In this document: positions 21,582-32,700 of the stretch, one piece after another
How the letters are laid out: every line of letters starts with the position of its first letter
Numbering within the stretch: position 1 is the first letter of the stretch
Assembly: GCA_963920635.1 (NCBI GenBank)
Contig: OY987298.1
Coordinates: forward strand, 18,943,647 to 19,007,646
Source of the DNA: Pseudeuparius sepicola
Taxonomy: Eukaryota; Arthropoda; Insecta; Coleoptera; Anthribidae
Direction of reading: 5' to 3'
Length of the DNA: 64,000 bases
The notes under the pieces: model-generated
Database searches by the model: none
The model's input: the letters and a program-made list of their open reading frames with translations, nothing else
What the model was told of the DNA's origin: nothing
Position numbers and translations under genes: made by a program

Positions 21582-24500
21582 TTGAAGGGCCAGGCAGTTG
21601 GTTATTAGGAGGGTGTTTCTGTAACAAGGGAGGTTTGCGTAAGCGTTTGATTTTTCTAGGATGAGAGTTAGTGGGTTTATTCTTAGTAGTTAAGACTTTA
21701 ATTTTTGTATTGTCAGTAGAGGTAACAGTAGCGGGTATATAGGGTGCGTCGAGTTTGTTACGAGTGTTTTTGGAAAGGTACACGGTTTGTCCTTGTTCTG
21801 GAGTAGGAGTGGGATCTGGTAGATTTTTGTTGCGGTTTTCTAAAATGCGGGTTTCTTTTTCGTGAAGTTTAGTGTAAAGGGAATCAATAAAAGGGCGGAG
21901 TTCATCTTTATGTCGTTGATTATATTTTTCATAAATAGGTAAGTCGTCGTCGAATTGTATTTCTTCGATATAGGGGCCGTAGAGGATTGAGAAAGGGGAG
22001 TAGCCAGTAGCTGAGTGGATGGATTGGTTATAAATAAGGACACAGTGGGTGATTAGGTCTTGGAAATATTCTCTAGGTCGTTCATCTTGCATAACGCGCA
22101 GTTTTTCTGTAAATGTGGAATGGAATCGTTCGATAGGACTGTTAGAGTTAGGATTATTAACTGTGGTAAAATGGAGTTCTATTTTGTGGAGTTTACAAAA
22201 TTCTTTAAAGAGATTATTGGAAAATTCAGTTCCTTCGTCACAGACAATTTTGCGCGGATAATTGTGATGAGAAAAGTAATGACGTAATTTGCTGAGAATG
22301 GATATATTCATTTTGTCTTGTATATTGTAAACTTGAGCGTATTTGGAAAATGAATCTATGATTGTTAGAAAACTTTGACGATTACAGCAAAAGGTGTCTA
22401 TGTGGATAATATCAAAAGGTTTTTGTCCTAATAGGGGGCCTTTGAAGGGAAGTTTATAAGGGTGTCTTTCATATTTATTTCGGAGGCATATATCGCATTT
22501 ATTAATATAATCGGAAATCGTAGTGCGCATATTTGGCCAATAATAATGGAGTTTTAAGTGATTGAGAGTTTCGAGTATGCCATTATGATTTTGCTTGTGG
22601 TAATCTTGAACACATTGAAGTTGTTTATCGGGATTCTCTATGTCTTGAGTTTGTTTAGAGCAGAAAGAGATACGAACGGTTTCATTAAAAGTATTGCGGA
22701 CATATTCAGATATAAATTTTTGGATATCCGTTTGTTCTGTGAGGATATGGTAGCGTTGATTAGGAGATATTATAGAATGGAGAGTGTTTTTAATGTCAGT
22801 TTTCCAATCTTTTTCAGTAAGAGTTACGTAATATTGGTGTTTACTTTTGAATTTAAGGATGTATTGAACGTCATGTTTGTTTCCAAATTTTAAGATAATT
22901 TGATTAGGAAAATAATTAATGGGTTCTTCGGAAAATGGAATAGTTGCAATAGGGTTTTCGTGTGTGGAGTGTTGTGTGGATAGTCCAGTTTGTTTTTCAT
23001 AAGTTTCGTTAATAAAGTCGTCAATATTAAAGTCATCGTCATGTGAGGGAGGATTTACACAGATCGAGTCTAATTCATGCATATTGAGTTCGATACGGGA
23101 AAGAGCGTCGGCTACAAAATTTTCTTTACCTTTGCGATATACAATTTCAAAATTATATTCTTCTAATTTGAGTTTCCACCGGGCGAGACGAGAATGGGGT
23201 TCCTTAATTTTATAGAGCCAGACTAAGGGGTTGTGATCGGTTTCTATGGTGAATTTTACACCAAAAAGATAGGGCCGGAAATGTTTACAGGATTCTATGA
23301 TTGCAAGGAGTTCTTTCTCGATTGTGGAGTAGTTTCGTTCTGCGGTAATAAGGGTGCGGGAGTAGTAAGCGATTGGTTTTCCTTTTTGGGATAGGACAGA
23401 GCCAATAGCAACGTTAGAGGCGTCAGTAGTTAGTGTAAAAGGTAGAGAAAAGTCAGGGTATTGGAGAATTGGGGAGTTACTTAGAGCGGATTTACATTTT
23501 TCAAAACAATCTATATATTGAGGGTGGTCAATTTCAATTTTGGTGTCTTTTCGTAAACAACGTGTCATGGGTGTTGTCATTTTTGAGAAATTAGGAATGA
23601 AGCGGCGATAATAGCCTATTAGTCCCAAGAAACTTTTAATTTCCTTAGTAGTTTTAGGAATGGGGAAGTTTTGGATTGCGGATATTTTGTTTGGATTGGG
23701 TTTAATGCCTTCGGGAGTAATCACGTGGCCAAGGAAAGCTACTTCTTTGTTTAGGAATTCAGATTTGTCGAGTTGAATTTTTAGGTTTACTTCACGGAAT
23801 TTTTGAAAGATGGATTTTATATGTATAAGATGTTCTTGTAAAGATTTGGAAAATATAATGACGTCATCCATATAGACAAAACATGATTTGTAAAGGTATT
23901 CTCTTAGAATTTCATCCATCATGCGTTGGAAGGTCGCTGGGGCGTTTTTTAGACCAAACGGCATTCTTGTATATTCGAAGTGGCCATTGGGAACTGTGAA
24001 GGCGGTTTTTTCAACGGAGTTGGGGTGTACTTCAATTTGGTGAAAACCTTGGGCTAAGTCGAGGGTTGTGAAGTATGTGCATTTGCCTAAATTGTCAAGT
24101 ATTTCGTCGATGCGGGGAAGGGGATATTTGTCTTCAACCGTATTATCGTTTAGTTTGCGATAGTCTATAACCATGCGAAACTTGCGTTTACCGGATGCAT
24201 CCATTTTCTTTGGAACGATCCAAACGGGCGAAGAATAAGGGGAAATTGAAGGTCGGATTATATTTTGTTCTAAGAGTTTATCAATTTGGGAAGAAATTTC
24301 GCTTTGCATGACTTTAGGATGTCGGAAAGAACGGGAAAAAATAGGAGTTTCGTCTTTTGTGCGGATTTCGTGTTTGACAGAACTAGTAAATGACAGATCA
24401 GATGATTCATTGTAAAAAATATCTTTAAATTTATGACATAGATCAAGAATTTTTTGCTTTTCTTCGGAATTCAGATGTTTTGTTCGAATAGAGTTGGGAT

Positions 24501-25212
24501 CAAATGAGTTATTGGAGAAGGGAGGTGATAATTCTTCAAAATCGGATAGTGGATAAACAGATATTGGTTCAGGGAAGTTAATATTTAAATTTTCTGGTTG
24601 TGGTATTTCTACAAACCCATCATTGGCATGGTGTATTGAAATTGGGAGTACAGTTTGGTTATCAAGGGTAATTTCTGGGAGTACAACTTCACCATTATTG
24701 ATATTTACTGGGATACGGAGTCGATTATTCGAACGATATATAACTTCAAATGGAACGGAAACGCCTAATTTACGAATAGAAAATATATGAGTTTCATAAT
24801 CTATATTTGCACCTAATTGGTCGAGTTCACCAGTACCTAAAAGAATATCGAAATCATTGTGCCAGTCGGCAATTCTAACTATAAACGGTTGATCAATGCC
24901 AATTTCGTTAAAAACGGGAAAATAAAGGTTTTCGGAGTAGGTTTTAGGAGTTTTCATAGAAATAAGAGTAAAGGGTTCAAAAAATTGATATTTTGGATCG
25001 AAATTTTGTGCAGCTTCGGGAGTTATTACAGTATCGGATCCACCAGAATCTATTAATACTTTAAGATTAGAATAAGGGAGATAGAAAAATGGAAGTTTGG
25101 TGGCTTTTGAAATATTATTTAATTCGATAATTCGGGATTGGGAGGAGATTCCGAGGCTTGTTCTCGAAAATTTTCGGAAAAGTATTCTTCGGTTTCTAAA
25201 TTGGAATCGCAT
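21565..25212 (-). CDS. pol: pol polyprotein (PR-RT-RNase H-IN)
   Basis: A 1,215-residue open frame with all catalytic motifs in place. The protease has DSG at residues 55-57. The reverse transcriptase has TLDLAQGFHQ near 383-392 and YMDD at 447-450. RNase H follows, with TDAS near 596-599, an IEKELLA segment near 631-637 and TDHN near 658-661. Integrase has an H872/H876/C906/C909 zinc-binding set and the D939, D992, E1028 triad. The order PR-RT-RH-IN defines Ty3/gypsy. The listed start lies inside gag; the true product is likely a gag-pol fusion made by -1 frameshifting. The 3' end overlaps env by 17 bases. Confidence 0.95.
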   Translation of the reverse strand: MRFQFRNRRILFRKFSRTSLGISSQSRIIELNNISKATKLPFFYLPYSNLKVLIDSGGSDTVITPEAAQNFDPKYQFFEPFTLISMKTPKTYSENLYFPVFNEIGIDQPFIVRIADWHNDFDILLGTGELDQLGANIDYETHIFSIRKLGVSVPFEVIYRSNNRLRIPVNINNGEVVLPEITLDNQTVLPISIHHANDGFVEIPQPENLNINFPEPISVYPLSDFEELSPPFSNNSFDPNSIRTKHLNSEEKQKILDLCHKFKDIFYNESSDLSFTSSVKHEIRTKDETPIFSRSFRHPKVMQSEISSQIDKLLEQNIIRPSISPYSSPVWIVPKKMDASGKRKFRMVIDYRKLNDNTVEDKYPLPRIDEILDNLGKCTYFTTLDLAQGFHQIEVHPNSVEKTAFTVPNGHFEYTRMPFGLKNAPATFQRMMDEILREYLYKSCFVYMDDVIIFSKSLQEHLIHIKSIFQKFREVNLKIQLDKSEFLNKEVAFLGHVITPEGIKPNPNKISAIQNFPIPKTTKEIKSFLGLIGYYRRFIPNFSKMTTPMTRCLRKDTKIEIDHPQYIDCFEKCKSALSNSPILQYPDFSLPFTLTTDASNVAIGSVLSQKGKPIAYYSRTLITAERNYSTIEKELLAIIESCKHFRPYLFGVKFTIETDHNPLVWLYKIKEPHSRLARWKLKLEEYNFEIVYRKGKENFVADALSRIELNMHELDSICVNPPSHDDDFNIDDFINETYEKQTGLSTQHSTHENPIATIPFSEEPINYFPNQIILKFGNKHDVQYILKFKSKHQYYVTLTEKDWKTDIKNTLHSIISPNQRYHILTEQTDIQKFISEYVRNTFNETVRISFCSKQTQDIENPDKQLQCVQDYHKQNHNGILETLNHLKLHYYWPNMRTTISDYINKCDICLRNKYERHPYKLPFKGPLLGQKPFDIIHIDTFCCNRQSFLTIIDSFSKYAQVYNIQDKMNISILSKLRHYFSHHNYPRKIVCDEGTEFSNNLFKEFCKLHKIELHFTTVNNPNSNSPIERFHSTFTEKLRVMQDERPREYFQDLITHCVLIYNQSIHSATGYSPFSILYGPYIEEIQFDDDLPIYEKYNQRHKDELRPFIDSLYTKLHEKETRILENRNKNLPDPTPTPEQGQTVYLSKNTRNKLDAPYIPATVTSTDNTKIKVLTTKNKPTNSHPRKIKRLRKPPLLQKHPPNNQLPGPSSAPDP

Positions 25213-26372
25213 TCTATATTATTATGGAAAGTACGTGTGGACATTGGGGTTGGTTTGTAAGTTTGCTGTGACGGCAATTTTGAAGTTATGGACATAGGAG
25301 TTGGAGTTGGACGATATTGATTTTGGAAGTAATTATTGTTGGGTCTATTAGATGGTGGGCTGAATACTTGTCTATTAGGTGGAGGGTTTTGTCTTTGAGG
25401 AATGGGCCTATTTGTGTTGCCAAAATTTCTAGGTGAGTTTGAAGGACCTTGATTAAAGTTTTGAGGGAATTGTTGATTAAAATTTGGGTTCATATTCGTA
25501 TTATGATTAGGTTGTGGGTTGCGAGGTGGTTGAGGATTTTGATTAGTAGGGCGATTGGTAGTGGTAGGTTGACTGTTTCTTTGATAATCGCGGGGATAGG
25601 TGGTAGATTTAAGATAAGACATATATTGCTGTTGCTGTTTGTGGTTATCTAAAGCTATGCATTTTTGAAGTGCTTCGTCGAGAGAGTTTAATTCAAAATG
25701 AGATAAATGATCGCAATAGGGATTGTTTATGCCAGTACAAAATGTTCTAAGGGCTTGTTTTCTGAAAAACGAAGCTTTAAACTCGATTGCCTGAGCGTTA
25801 TTTTCATGTAAAGAAACATGCTGTAAAAGATCATTAAGTGCTAAGGTTATTCGGTTGTAATAGTCATCATAAGATTCAGAACGCTTTTGAACTGTGGTGG
25901 TTAATTGTGTTAATAAAATTTCTTCTGTGCGACGGTCGCCATATTTTTGGAGTAAAAGGGGCTTTATTTCTGCCCAAGAAGTTTTATTGTGTAAATTTAA
26001 GAAATCACGAGCCTCATTTTTAATTTTGGAAACGATATGAGTGTTAATTATATATAGTTGAGTGGCATTAGCACCTTGTTGAGTGAAAAAAGCAATTAAA
26101 TTATCAACTGAATTTATAAATGTGGAGAGGTTATCTCCCGGTTTATATTCTGGAAGAGTGTTGCACAAATTATTAATGTCGGTATTTGTTAAAGCCATTT
26201 CTTGAGTTTTTGAAGTTGAGGGCTGAGAAATTAAAATTTGAGGGTTTTTTAAATCTTCAGATAAATTTTTAGAATATGGTTTAAAACGAGGTTTTTGTTT
26301 AGGAGCTTTTGGAGTAATAGAAAAATGAGCTAAATCTTCTAATAATGAACCTTCAGGGTAATCAGAACTCAT
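25119..26372 (-). CDS. gag: gag polyprotein
   Basis: An uninterrupted 417-residue frame, first of the three provirus genes. The central part (about residues 75-240) has the composition of a retrotransposon gag capsid domain. The C-terminal third (about 255-365) is rich in Asn, Gln and Pro, with many NFN/NQNP-like runs. No CCHC zinc knuckle is visible, which is usual for errantivirus gag. The start is the first methionine after the leader. The 3' end overlaps pol by 94 bases in the -1 frame, so pol is probably made by ribosomal frameshifting. Confidence 0.9.
   Translation of the reverse strand: MSSDYPEGSLLEDLAHFSITPKAPKQKPRFKPYSKNLSEDLKNPQILISQPSTSKTQEMALTNTDINNLCNTLPEYKPGDNLSTFINSVDNLIAFFTQQGANATQLYIINTHIVSKIKNEARDFLNLHNKTSWAEIKPLLLQKYGDRRTEEILLTQLTTTVQKRSESYDDYYNRITLALNDLLQHVSLHENNAQAIEFKASFFRKQALRTFCTGINNPYCDHLSHFELNSLDEALQKCIALDNHKQQQQYMSYLKSTTYPRDYQRNSQPTTTNRPTNQNPQPPRNPQPNHNTNMNPNFNQQFPQNFNQGPSNSPRNFGNTNRPIPQRQNPPPNRQVFSPPSNRPNNNYFQNQYRPTPTPMSITSKLPSQQTYKPTPMSTRTFHNNIECDSNLETEEYFSENFREQASESPPNPELSN
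25167..25173 (-). promoter_or_regulatory. Candidate -1 frameshift heptamer between gag and pol
   Basis: On the minus strand the gag codons GAA AAT TTT contain A_AAT_TTT, which has the X_XXY_YYZ form of a -1 slippery site, inside the 94-base overlap where pol is open in the -1 frame. No downstream pseudoknot was worked out, so this is a candidate only. Confidence 0.45.
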
Positions 26373-26528
26373 GAGAAAAAGGAAGTGAACTTACAGGACA
26401 AGAAGAATCGCTCTGGACATCCCTGCCGTATGGTTCTCCAATCTCTGCACAGGTTTCTTCTCCCAGGTCGTTGATAACTGCCAAATCGTTGAGACGAACC
26501 GATGATCCTCCTTTGGATTCCGTGCAGC

Positions 26529-26548
26529 TATCCTGTTCGCAGCGCCAG
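26529..26548 (-). promoter_or_regulatory. Primer binding site
   Basis: Directly after the 5' LTR the minus strand reads TGGCGCTGCGAACAGG, overlapping the last LTR base. TGG pairs with the CCA end of a tRNA, and the next C implies a tRNA with discriminator base G, such as tRNA-Ser. The exact tRNA is not determined here. Confidence 0.6.
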
Positions 26549-26743
26549 TTATGTTCCGGGGTCGAAAATCTTCGTTTTTAAAAAGGTTTATTGAACGTAG
26601 GGTATAAACTATTACTAATCGATTAATTGCGGTCGCGATATTTATATAAATTGGAAATGCGGTGTACGAAAAATAAAAAGCTGATTCCGCTGATTCGGGG
26701 TTTTCGTCCAGGTCGGTGTGCTGTGGGGTCGATGAACATAACT
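26547..26743 (-). repeat. 5' LTR of the provirus
   Basis: A 197-bp LTR with AGTTATGTTC/GAACATAACT ends. On the minus strand it contains a TTTATATAAATA box (near 26,640) followed by AATAAA (near 26,590), the expected order of promoter and polyadenylation signal. It looks identical to the 3' LTR. Confidence 0.95.
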
Positions 26744-26747
26744 TGCT

Positions 26748-27362
26748 AATCGGATGTCATATTTCACAAATTTCACAAATAATTACAATCTTATATTTTC
26801 GCATTTTATTGGTCCTTAGTAGGTATATTAATATACCTAGGTAGTCCTATCCGTAAGTAATAAAATACTAATGAGTAAGAGCGTAATCAAACTGTTCACT
26901 TCCTTTGCCTTCCTAATGGTTAGTTTAATCTTTTACTTCTACCTTCACTTTACCTTTTGATTTAACGAATTAAATAAGGTGTTTATACATATTATGTAAA
27001 AGATGTTTACGCATGCGCACTTGGGTGAATATCTGGGCTGGGAATTTTCATCATTATATCAAAAAGCAAAAGTGGATAGCTATTCTCGATTCCTTATGAT
27101 AAAACCCAACAAATGTTTTGCTTTTCGAGATACTCCTGATTGTATTTTTCTTTATGTCGTAATTGCTTATCATGATACCAGAGCAATCGCACATCGTTCA
27201 AATTTATTTTAAAGATAAGGAAAAAGTTGGACGTTACGAAGTCTTACATTAAAATAAAATATTAAGACAGAAAAACACTGCACCTAAAATAACATAATAT
27301 CTCGTTCGATTCTTACAAAAATTTATATGGCCGAAGCTTATTGCCTCTAAAAGACAGACATA
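26748..27362. other. No gene seen
   Basis: AT-rich flank of the provirus. A 69-codon frame at 27,003-27,212 has no recognisable features. Confidence 0.45.
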
Positions 27363-27364
27363 TA

Positions 27365-29110
27365 CAGGGTGTCTATTGATAGAGGGCCACTCGAAAGTAT
27401 CTTGACAAATAGGCATTTTCAGAGAACTTTATTTGAAAGAAAAAATTGCCTTTTTGATAGGAAGCTTTGTGTAAAAACACATTTGAGATCGATGGCCTAC
27501 TTTCCGAGACATTCTTATTAAATCCGAAACTGACGAAATTTCTTCGGCTTGTAACTTTTTCGTTTCAAGAGTTACCGAAAAAAATTACAAATGAAATTTG
27601 TGAGCAGAAATGATTTCTTTAAGCCTGCTTTATTAGAATTTGGAAAATTCTACGGTTTAGTGGGTGCTGGCTTAGCACCCACCCAAAAAAATGTGCTCAC
27701 TTTATTGTGCCTCGAATACTGCATTTTTCTGGGTTCAGTATGTTTTTCACAATTTATTACATTGCAAACCTTGGAAATTTCTCTCGAGGTAATCTGTATC
27801 TGGCACATTTTTTAAATTTTCTAATATGCCGGCTATAAATGAAATGATTTTTTAAGTGCTAAAGGAGCACTCAGTAAACCATGGCATTTTTCCAAATCCT
27901 GTTAAAGTAGGCTTAAAGAAATCAGATTTTCCCACAAATGTCACTAAAGGGTGTCCGGTAAGTATGGGGCAATCTCGCAAGAGCAGGTAGAGGACATCAA
28001 AATATTACTATTGAGCTTAACAACTACGGGTCAAATTTCAATAGTTACTGATATACAGGGCGTTGTATTTTTTTTTAATTGAATTATGGCAATATCTCCC
28101 AACATAAGCTGCTGAACTGTAATTTAGTACCGCTGTGTTCTTTTGGGATAGAGAATAAGCCGAAAATGTCAATTTCTAAGTATCTCAGAGAGGGCGCCAC
28201 TTGCGCTGTTTTTGTAAGGAGCTTTTACTCGTAACTTTTTTGAGATTGTTCTAATTTTAGAACGCAGGTCCATAATTTTAGTTTATTTCTTCATTTGCAA
28301 ACAAAAGTGTACCTATACTTGTTTCATAATGATAAAATCAATAGTTTCCGTTGAAATTGGCAAAACGTGCACCAAAATACCTGTTAACACCAACATTTGA
28401 ATCATAAAATTTTTACCTGCTATTTTAAAATTTCACAGATGAAATTGTACATTCAAAATAAGGAAAAAATGCCAAATGGGCATTAGTCAAAACACCACTG
28501 GTTTTCTTGAAATAGGATGTCCATATTTGTTTAAATTCAAATCCTTTCCATTTTGAAAAAGGAATAAGTTTTGGAATTTTTGGTGATTTTTTTCTCACTT
28601 TACATGGGCAAAGTTCATTTGTAACATTTAAAAGCAGTAGGTTTCAAATGTTAGAGTTAACAGGTGTTTTGGGTTTTGGGGTACGTTTTGTCGATTTCAA
28701 AGCAAACGGTTGATTCTATCGGTATGAAATAAGTATACACTTTTGTTGGTAGATCAAAAAATGTACTAAAATGATGGATATGCAATACCAAAAAATAACC
28801 CCAACAATGTTACGAGTAGAGAGAGAGAAGAGCAAGTGGCGCCCTTTATGAGATACGTAGAAATTTAAATTTTCTGTTTATTCTCCATCCCCCCAAAATT
28901 TCAGTAAAGCAGCTTGATTATTTTGGGAGATATTGCCACCCGTAGTTGTTAAGCTCAATCGTAATATTTTGACGTCGCCTACCTGCTCCTATGAGCTTGC
29001 CCCATACTTACCGGACACCCTGTATTGAAACAAAAAAGTTACAAGCCCAACAAGTTTCCGCAATTTTGGGACTCTAAACTCTAAATTATATCCTCAACTT
29101 AGTATCGCGA
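27365..29110. repeat. Nested foldbacks of the CAGGGTG type
   Basis: An outer element starts with TA-CAGGGTGTCTATTGATAG (27,365) and shares an arm (GGCTTGTAACTTTTTCGTTTCAA, 27,535-27,575) with the reverse complement near 29,024-29,060. Inside its left part lies a small hairpin with arms at 27,590-27,670 and 27,868-27,945. A larger foldback at 27,949-29,022 has ends GGTGTCCGGTAAGTATGGGG and arms of about 400 bp. At least three insertion layers are visible. No coding frame. Confidence 0.75.
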
Positions 29111-29200
29111 ATTTGAAAGTTGGTATGCCGCGATTTTTTGAGGGCTGTTTAAACATTACCTCTGACTATCTATGGCTCCTTTCTATGCTTGTATGTATAG

Positions 29201-29597
29201 TCTATTCAAACTAAACGCAAGTGAAATATAAACACAAGTTGTTGCAGGGCTAGAGCGTGATACGCGCGTGATCGGCTTGCTATTGGCCAGCCGGCAATAA
29301 AGTCTGGCCCGGCGGGCGAGTGCAGCGAGACGGTGATTCTTATAGAGGTGTATTGAGTTGCAAGTGGACCTTTATTATTTTTTTTCGATATAATTCTTTC
29401 GCTGTTTATTAATTGTTGGAGCTACGATTTGTGTTAATAATAGAAATTTGCAGGTAAATGAATGACTAGGTGTGCGATAAAAGTTTATTTTTAAAGTTCT
29501 TAATACTGGGGCATAATATTTTAATGTTTTATATTATAAAAATTCATAGAGATCGTCCTTAATTGTTCACGTGCCACTTGCATTTAGTTTGAATAGA
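29201..29597. mobile_element. Small element with 23-bp inverted ends
   Basis: The ends TCTATTCAAACTAAACGCAA and the reverse complement TCTATTCAAACTAAATGCAA flank 397 bp that includes a GC-rich patch with an inverted CCAAT (ATTGGCCAG). No clear target duplication was found. It is a MITE or a fragment of a larger transposon that kept its promoter region. Confidence 0.6.
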
Positions 29598-31316
29598 GCG
29601 TAGAATAATTATTGCCCATGTTACAAAATTACAAAAAAAATAGTAAGGTAGCCGGAATTACGTTTCCGAAAAATTATTAAATATACAAAAGTAGTAGAAA
29701 TTTACTAATAATAAATGTACATTATGTACAAAATATCTAACATATGTTAAAGTAGCCTTGAGCTGACAAAAAACATCCTCACTTTATATGGGCATATTGA
29801 TGGTAGGTATACCTATATTCGTGCATATATTCCGCTAAAAACTGTACAATACCGCATTCTCTCTGTGCACACACATTTGCGGCTCCGACGAACGGGACTT
29901 GATTTTTCCAAACTATTTCATATACCTACGTTGCTAAATCCAAGACAAATAAATTTCGCGTGCCAGCAATAAGGAAACCCATCCCGAGGCTTTTTTGTCG
30001 GCGCCTAACGGTGAGCGCGCGCAGTTTTATAAAAGCACGGAACCGCACTTGGCTGGACAATCGTTTTTCTAACAGTGTACAGGGTGCTCCAAATTAGCCT
30101 CTCTCTTCAACGGGAAAGGAGAATGTTTGTGTAACACGTGGAGAGCAAGATTCACAGACATTCATATCACCATATAAGAGGGGTGTAGATTCGCCCGTGG
30201 CAGGAAGGAAGCACAGGCGTGCGGAAAAATAAATAAATCGTTATTTTACTTCCACTTTCATCTGCGGAAATAATTGGTAGAAAGCGATTTAATATCTTAA
30301 ATCATTCGTAAATAAAATTATTGAACTTACATGTAATTTAAGACAAAAAGGCAAAAAAAACAACAACAAAATACCTTTCAAAACAAAAATATGTTTTTTG
30401 GGCTAAATATCATGAAGCAAATGTGGATAAATAGAATAACTAATTTTATTTAAAGGGTTAAGTTATATCATAAATCCTGTCCTTAAATTAAGTTTGCATA
30501 AACACGCCATAAGTTATTGTTACTTGTGTGGGTTTACTCCGTTTACCTGTGGACATATAGCTATGTACCTATTATGGGTACTAATTGCTTAATTTTTTTT
30601 ATCGAGAAGTTAGGCACCCTTCTAAAGTAATAGCGACAAACACGTGTAATATAGTGCGTAATAATAGCACCTTTTTAAGTTTTTATGATAATCAAAAGAA
30701 CGAAACTGTTTTAAAACTAGGTAGGTATATTGTATATTTAATTAATCCGATGAAGACAATATTAATATTCTAATACATATACCTATGTTTTGTTTTTCAT
30801 TTGTATTCTACAAAATGCTGGCTTAAAAAATATTGCTCAGACAGTTATCAAATTTTAAGTTCAATAAAAGATTAAATTTTTGGAATAAGATAAGAAGAAT
30901 CTCCTTTCCATACCTACTAAATATTTCAGTTATCTAACTACCTTAAATTAAAAATATTCCTTCAAAATCCAATTAACATTTTTTCCCTGTTCCAATCATT
31001 ATTTCAGTATGTATGATTTATTTTGTGTTTATCAATGAATGATTTAAAATATCTGAGTACAGACCTACACTATCCCTTCACTAAATTCTAAATACGGCCC
31101 TGTCTTCTAAACAGAGAACATGGCGACCACCGGCTGCCAAACATCAAAGGCGCCGCCGTCGAGTTTATATTCTCTCCTTGTTCTCTGGCACTGTGGACCC
31201 CGCGCCCTGCCGCGCCGCGGCTCTACAGTGCTGCGTCAACTTCAAGACAAGACAAGAATGGCCCTTACAAGACAAGGAATCTTGTCTTGTGAAACACTAA
31301 TACTACGTAGTAAACT
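29598..31316. other. No gene seen; possible core promoter and one foldback end
   Basis: A GC-rich patch with TTTTATAAAAGC (30,025-30,040) looks like a TATA box, but no recognisable gene follows. A CAGGGTGCTCC end of the common foldback type lies at 30,079. A frame at 31,120-31,392 crosses into the neighbouring transposon and is not convincing. At 31,240-31,300 the phrase CAAGACAAG recurs on both strands. Confidence 0.4.
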
Positions 31317-31318
31317 CC

Positions 31319-32700
31319 TGGACAAAATTAACGCACCACTCATATTTTGTTTGATATTTTTTATATTTCTATATTTTTTTCTCGACAAGTAGGCCATGGA
31401 CCTTGTTTGACAGTGACAGTTGCTAACTACAGTATCACATAACCTTGTTTTGACAGTAATTCGTGTTAAACCTCGTTCTAGACTAAAACTAAAAGTGCTG
31501 ATTAAAGCAAAGCGTCTGTGAAGAGCAAGCTTTCGATTGTGATTGTTTTTATCACATGCATGTTGGGACGTACATTTGCGAGTAAATCAAGTAAGGAAAA
31601 TGAACCGACGAAAAAATTTGTCAATTGAGTATGCAGTGCGAGCATCGACTCTCCTGGATGAAGGTTATTCGATGCAATATGTTGCTGGTTTATTAGGAAG
31701 GCATCTATCATTCCAGCATCTGCCGCATATTGAGACGACAATGACGACATAATGAGACGGGCTCGTACCATCGAAGACCAGGGCAAGGGCGAAGACGTTG
31801 CACTAATCAAATTGATGATCGTTTTTTGAGGCAACGTGCTCTCAGAGACGGGAGAATCACCAGCAATCTGCTAAAAAATGAATAGCAGATGTACGAAATA
31901 TCGTCTCGAACGGTAAGAAGACGTTTACATCAAGCAGGACACAAAGTTCAGAGATTGAATTTTGCGAGACTACATCGGAATTGGGCCGTCAATGATTGGA
32001 AATAAGTTCTGTTCTCTGATGAAACTAGAGTTTTAGCCTTAAAGCTCCAGATGGACGTGAGCTTGTTTGGCGAAGGCGAAGAGAAAGGTTTGCCTTTTAG
32101 TAGTGGCTCTTAAATGTTTTGGGGGGGGGGGGATTTGCTTCGATGCTCGTACGGAGTTGGTCCCTATACATACGAGGTCTATGAATGCCCAATTTTACTT
32201 AGACAACATTATTGTCGAACATTTAATGCCTTTTGCTCCGTTTGTTGTTCCTAATTTTTTCTTTATTCGTGCAGGACAACGCTCGTCCCCATGTAGCTAG
32301 ACAGCTTATTGGCTACCTAAATTCTATAGAGCATGTATGGGACTATCTAAAAAAAAAAGATTCGAAATCACAACCAACTCATACAGGTCGCTATTGAAGA
32401 ATGGGAGAATATTGTTGAACATTTGATATCAAGCATGCCTCCACGCATGAATGCAGTGATAAGAAGTAGAGAAGGGCCTACACGGTATTAGTGTTGACCC
32501 AGATGCATTTATTCTGTTTTGCTGATTTTTTCCTTTTTTTAAATTTAGAGTTATGCTAGCTTATTTATGCATTTTCAGCAAAAACACATTTTTAAGTTCA
32601 TGTTAAGGTCATGTTTCAATTTTACTTAGTTTTATTTTGTGTCTTTATTGTACATATTTAGAATTTTAGAATAATTAAAGTGGTCCGTTAATTTTGTCCA
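31319..32700 (+). mobile_element. Decayed Tc1-like transposon
   Basis: Inverted ends TGGACAAAATTAACGCACCA on the left and TGGACAAAATTAACGGACCA on the right (reverse complement) enclose a broken Tc1-type transposase. A TA duplication is not visible directly at these ends, so the true termini may lie a few bases further out. A run of 12 G near 32,120 sits within the gene. Confidence 0.75.
31600..32490 (+). pseudogene. Tc1-like transposase, multiple frameshifts
   Basis: Fragments in all three frames appear in the correct order. First is an N-terminal helix-turn-helix (LSIEYAVRASTLLDEGYSMQ, then VAGLLGRH). Next come SSRTVRRRLHQAGHKVQRLN, LFSDETRV for the first catalytic aspartate, QDNARPHVARQ for the second, and IEHVWDYLKKK at the third acidic position, then a C-terminal tail ending at a TAG near 32,490. 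This is the DDE/DDD layout of Tc1 transposases. There are several stops and frameshifts, and the segment after the second motif is shortened. Non-functional. Confidence 0.85.

Larger units (their letters stand above)
19902..26743 (-). mobile_element. Env-bearing Ty3/gypsy (errantivirus-like) provirus
   Basis: A full-length LTR retroelement on the minus strand, 6.84 kb, flanked by a 4-bp duplication TGCT (19,898-19,901 and 26,744-26,747). The order is LTR, gag, pol (protease, reverse transcriptase, RNase H, integrase), env, LTR. LTR ends of the AGTTA...TAACT type and an env gene place it with insect errantiviruses (Metaviridae). By eye the two LTRs are identical over 197 bp and gag and pol have no breaks, so insertion was recent. 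Env carries one frameshift. Activity cannot be judged from sequence alone. Confidence 0.95.

Noticed and set aside
31502..31834. 110-codon minus-strand frame
   Set aside because: It is the shadow of the Tc1-like transposase on the opposite strand.
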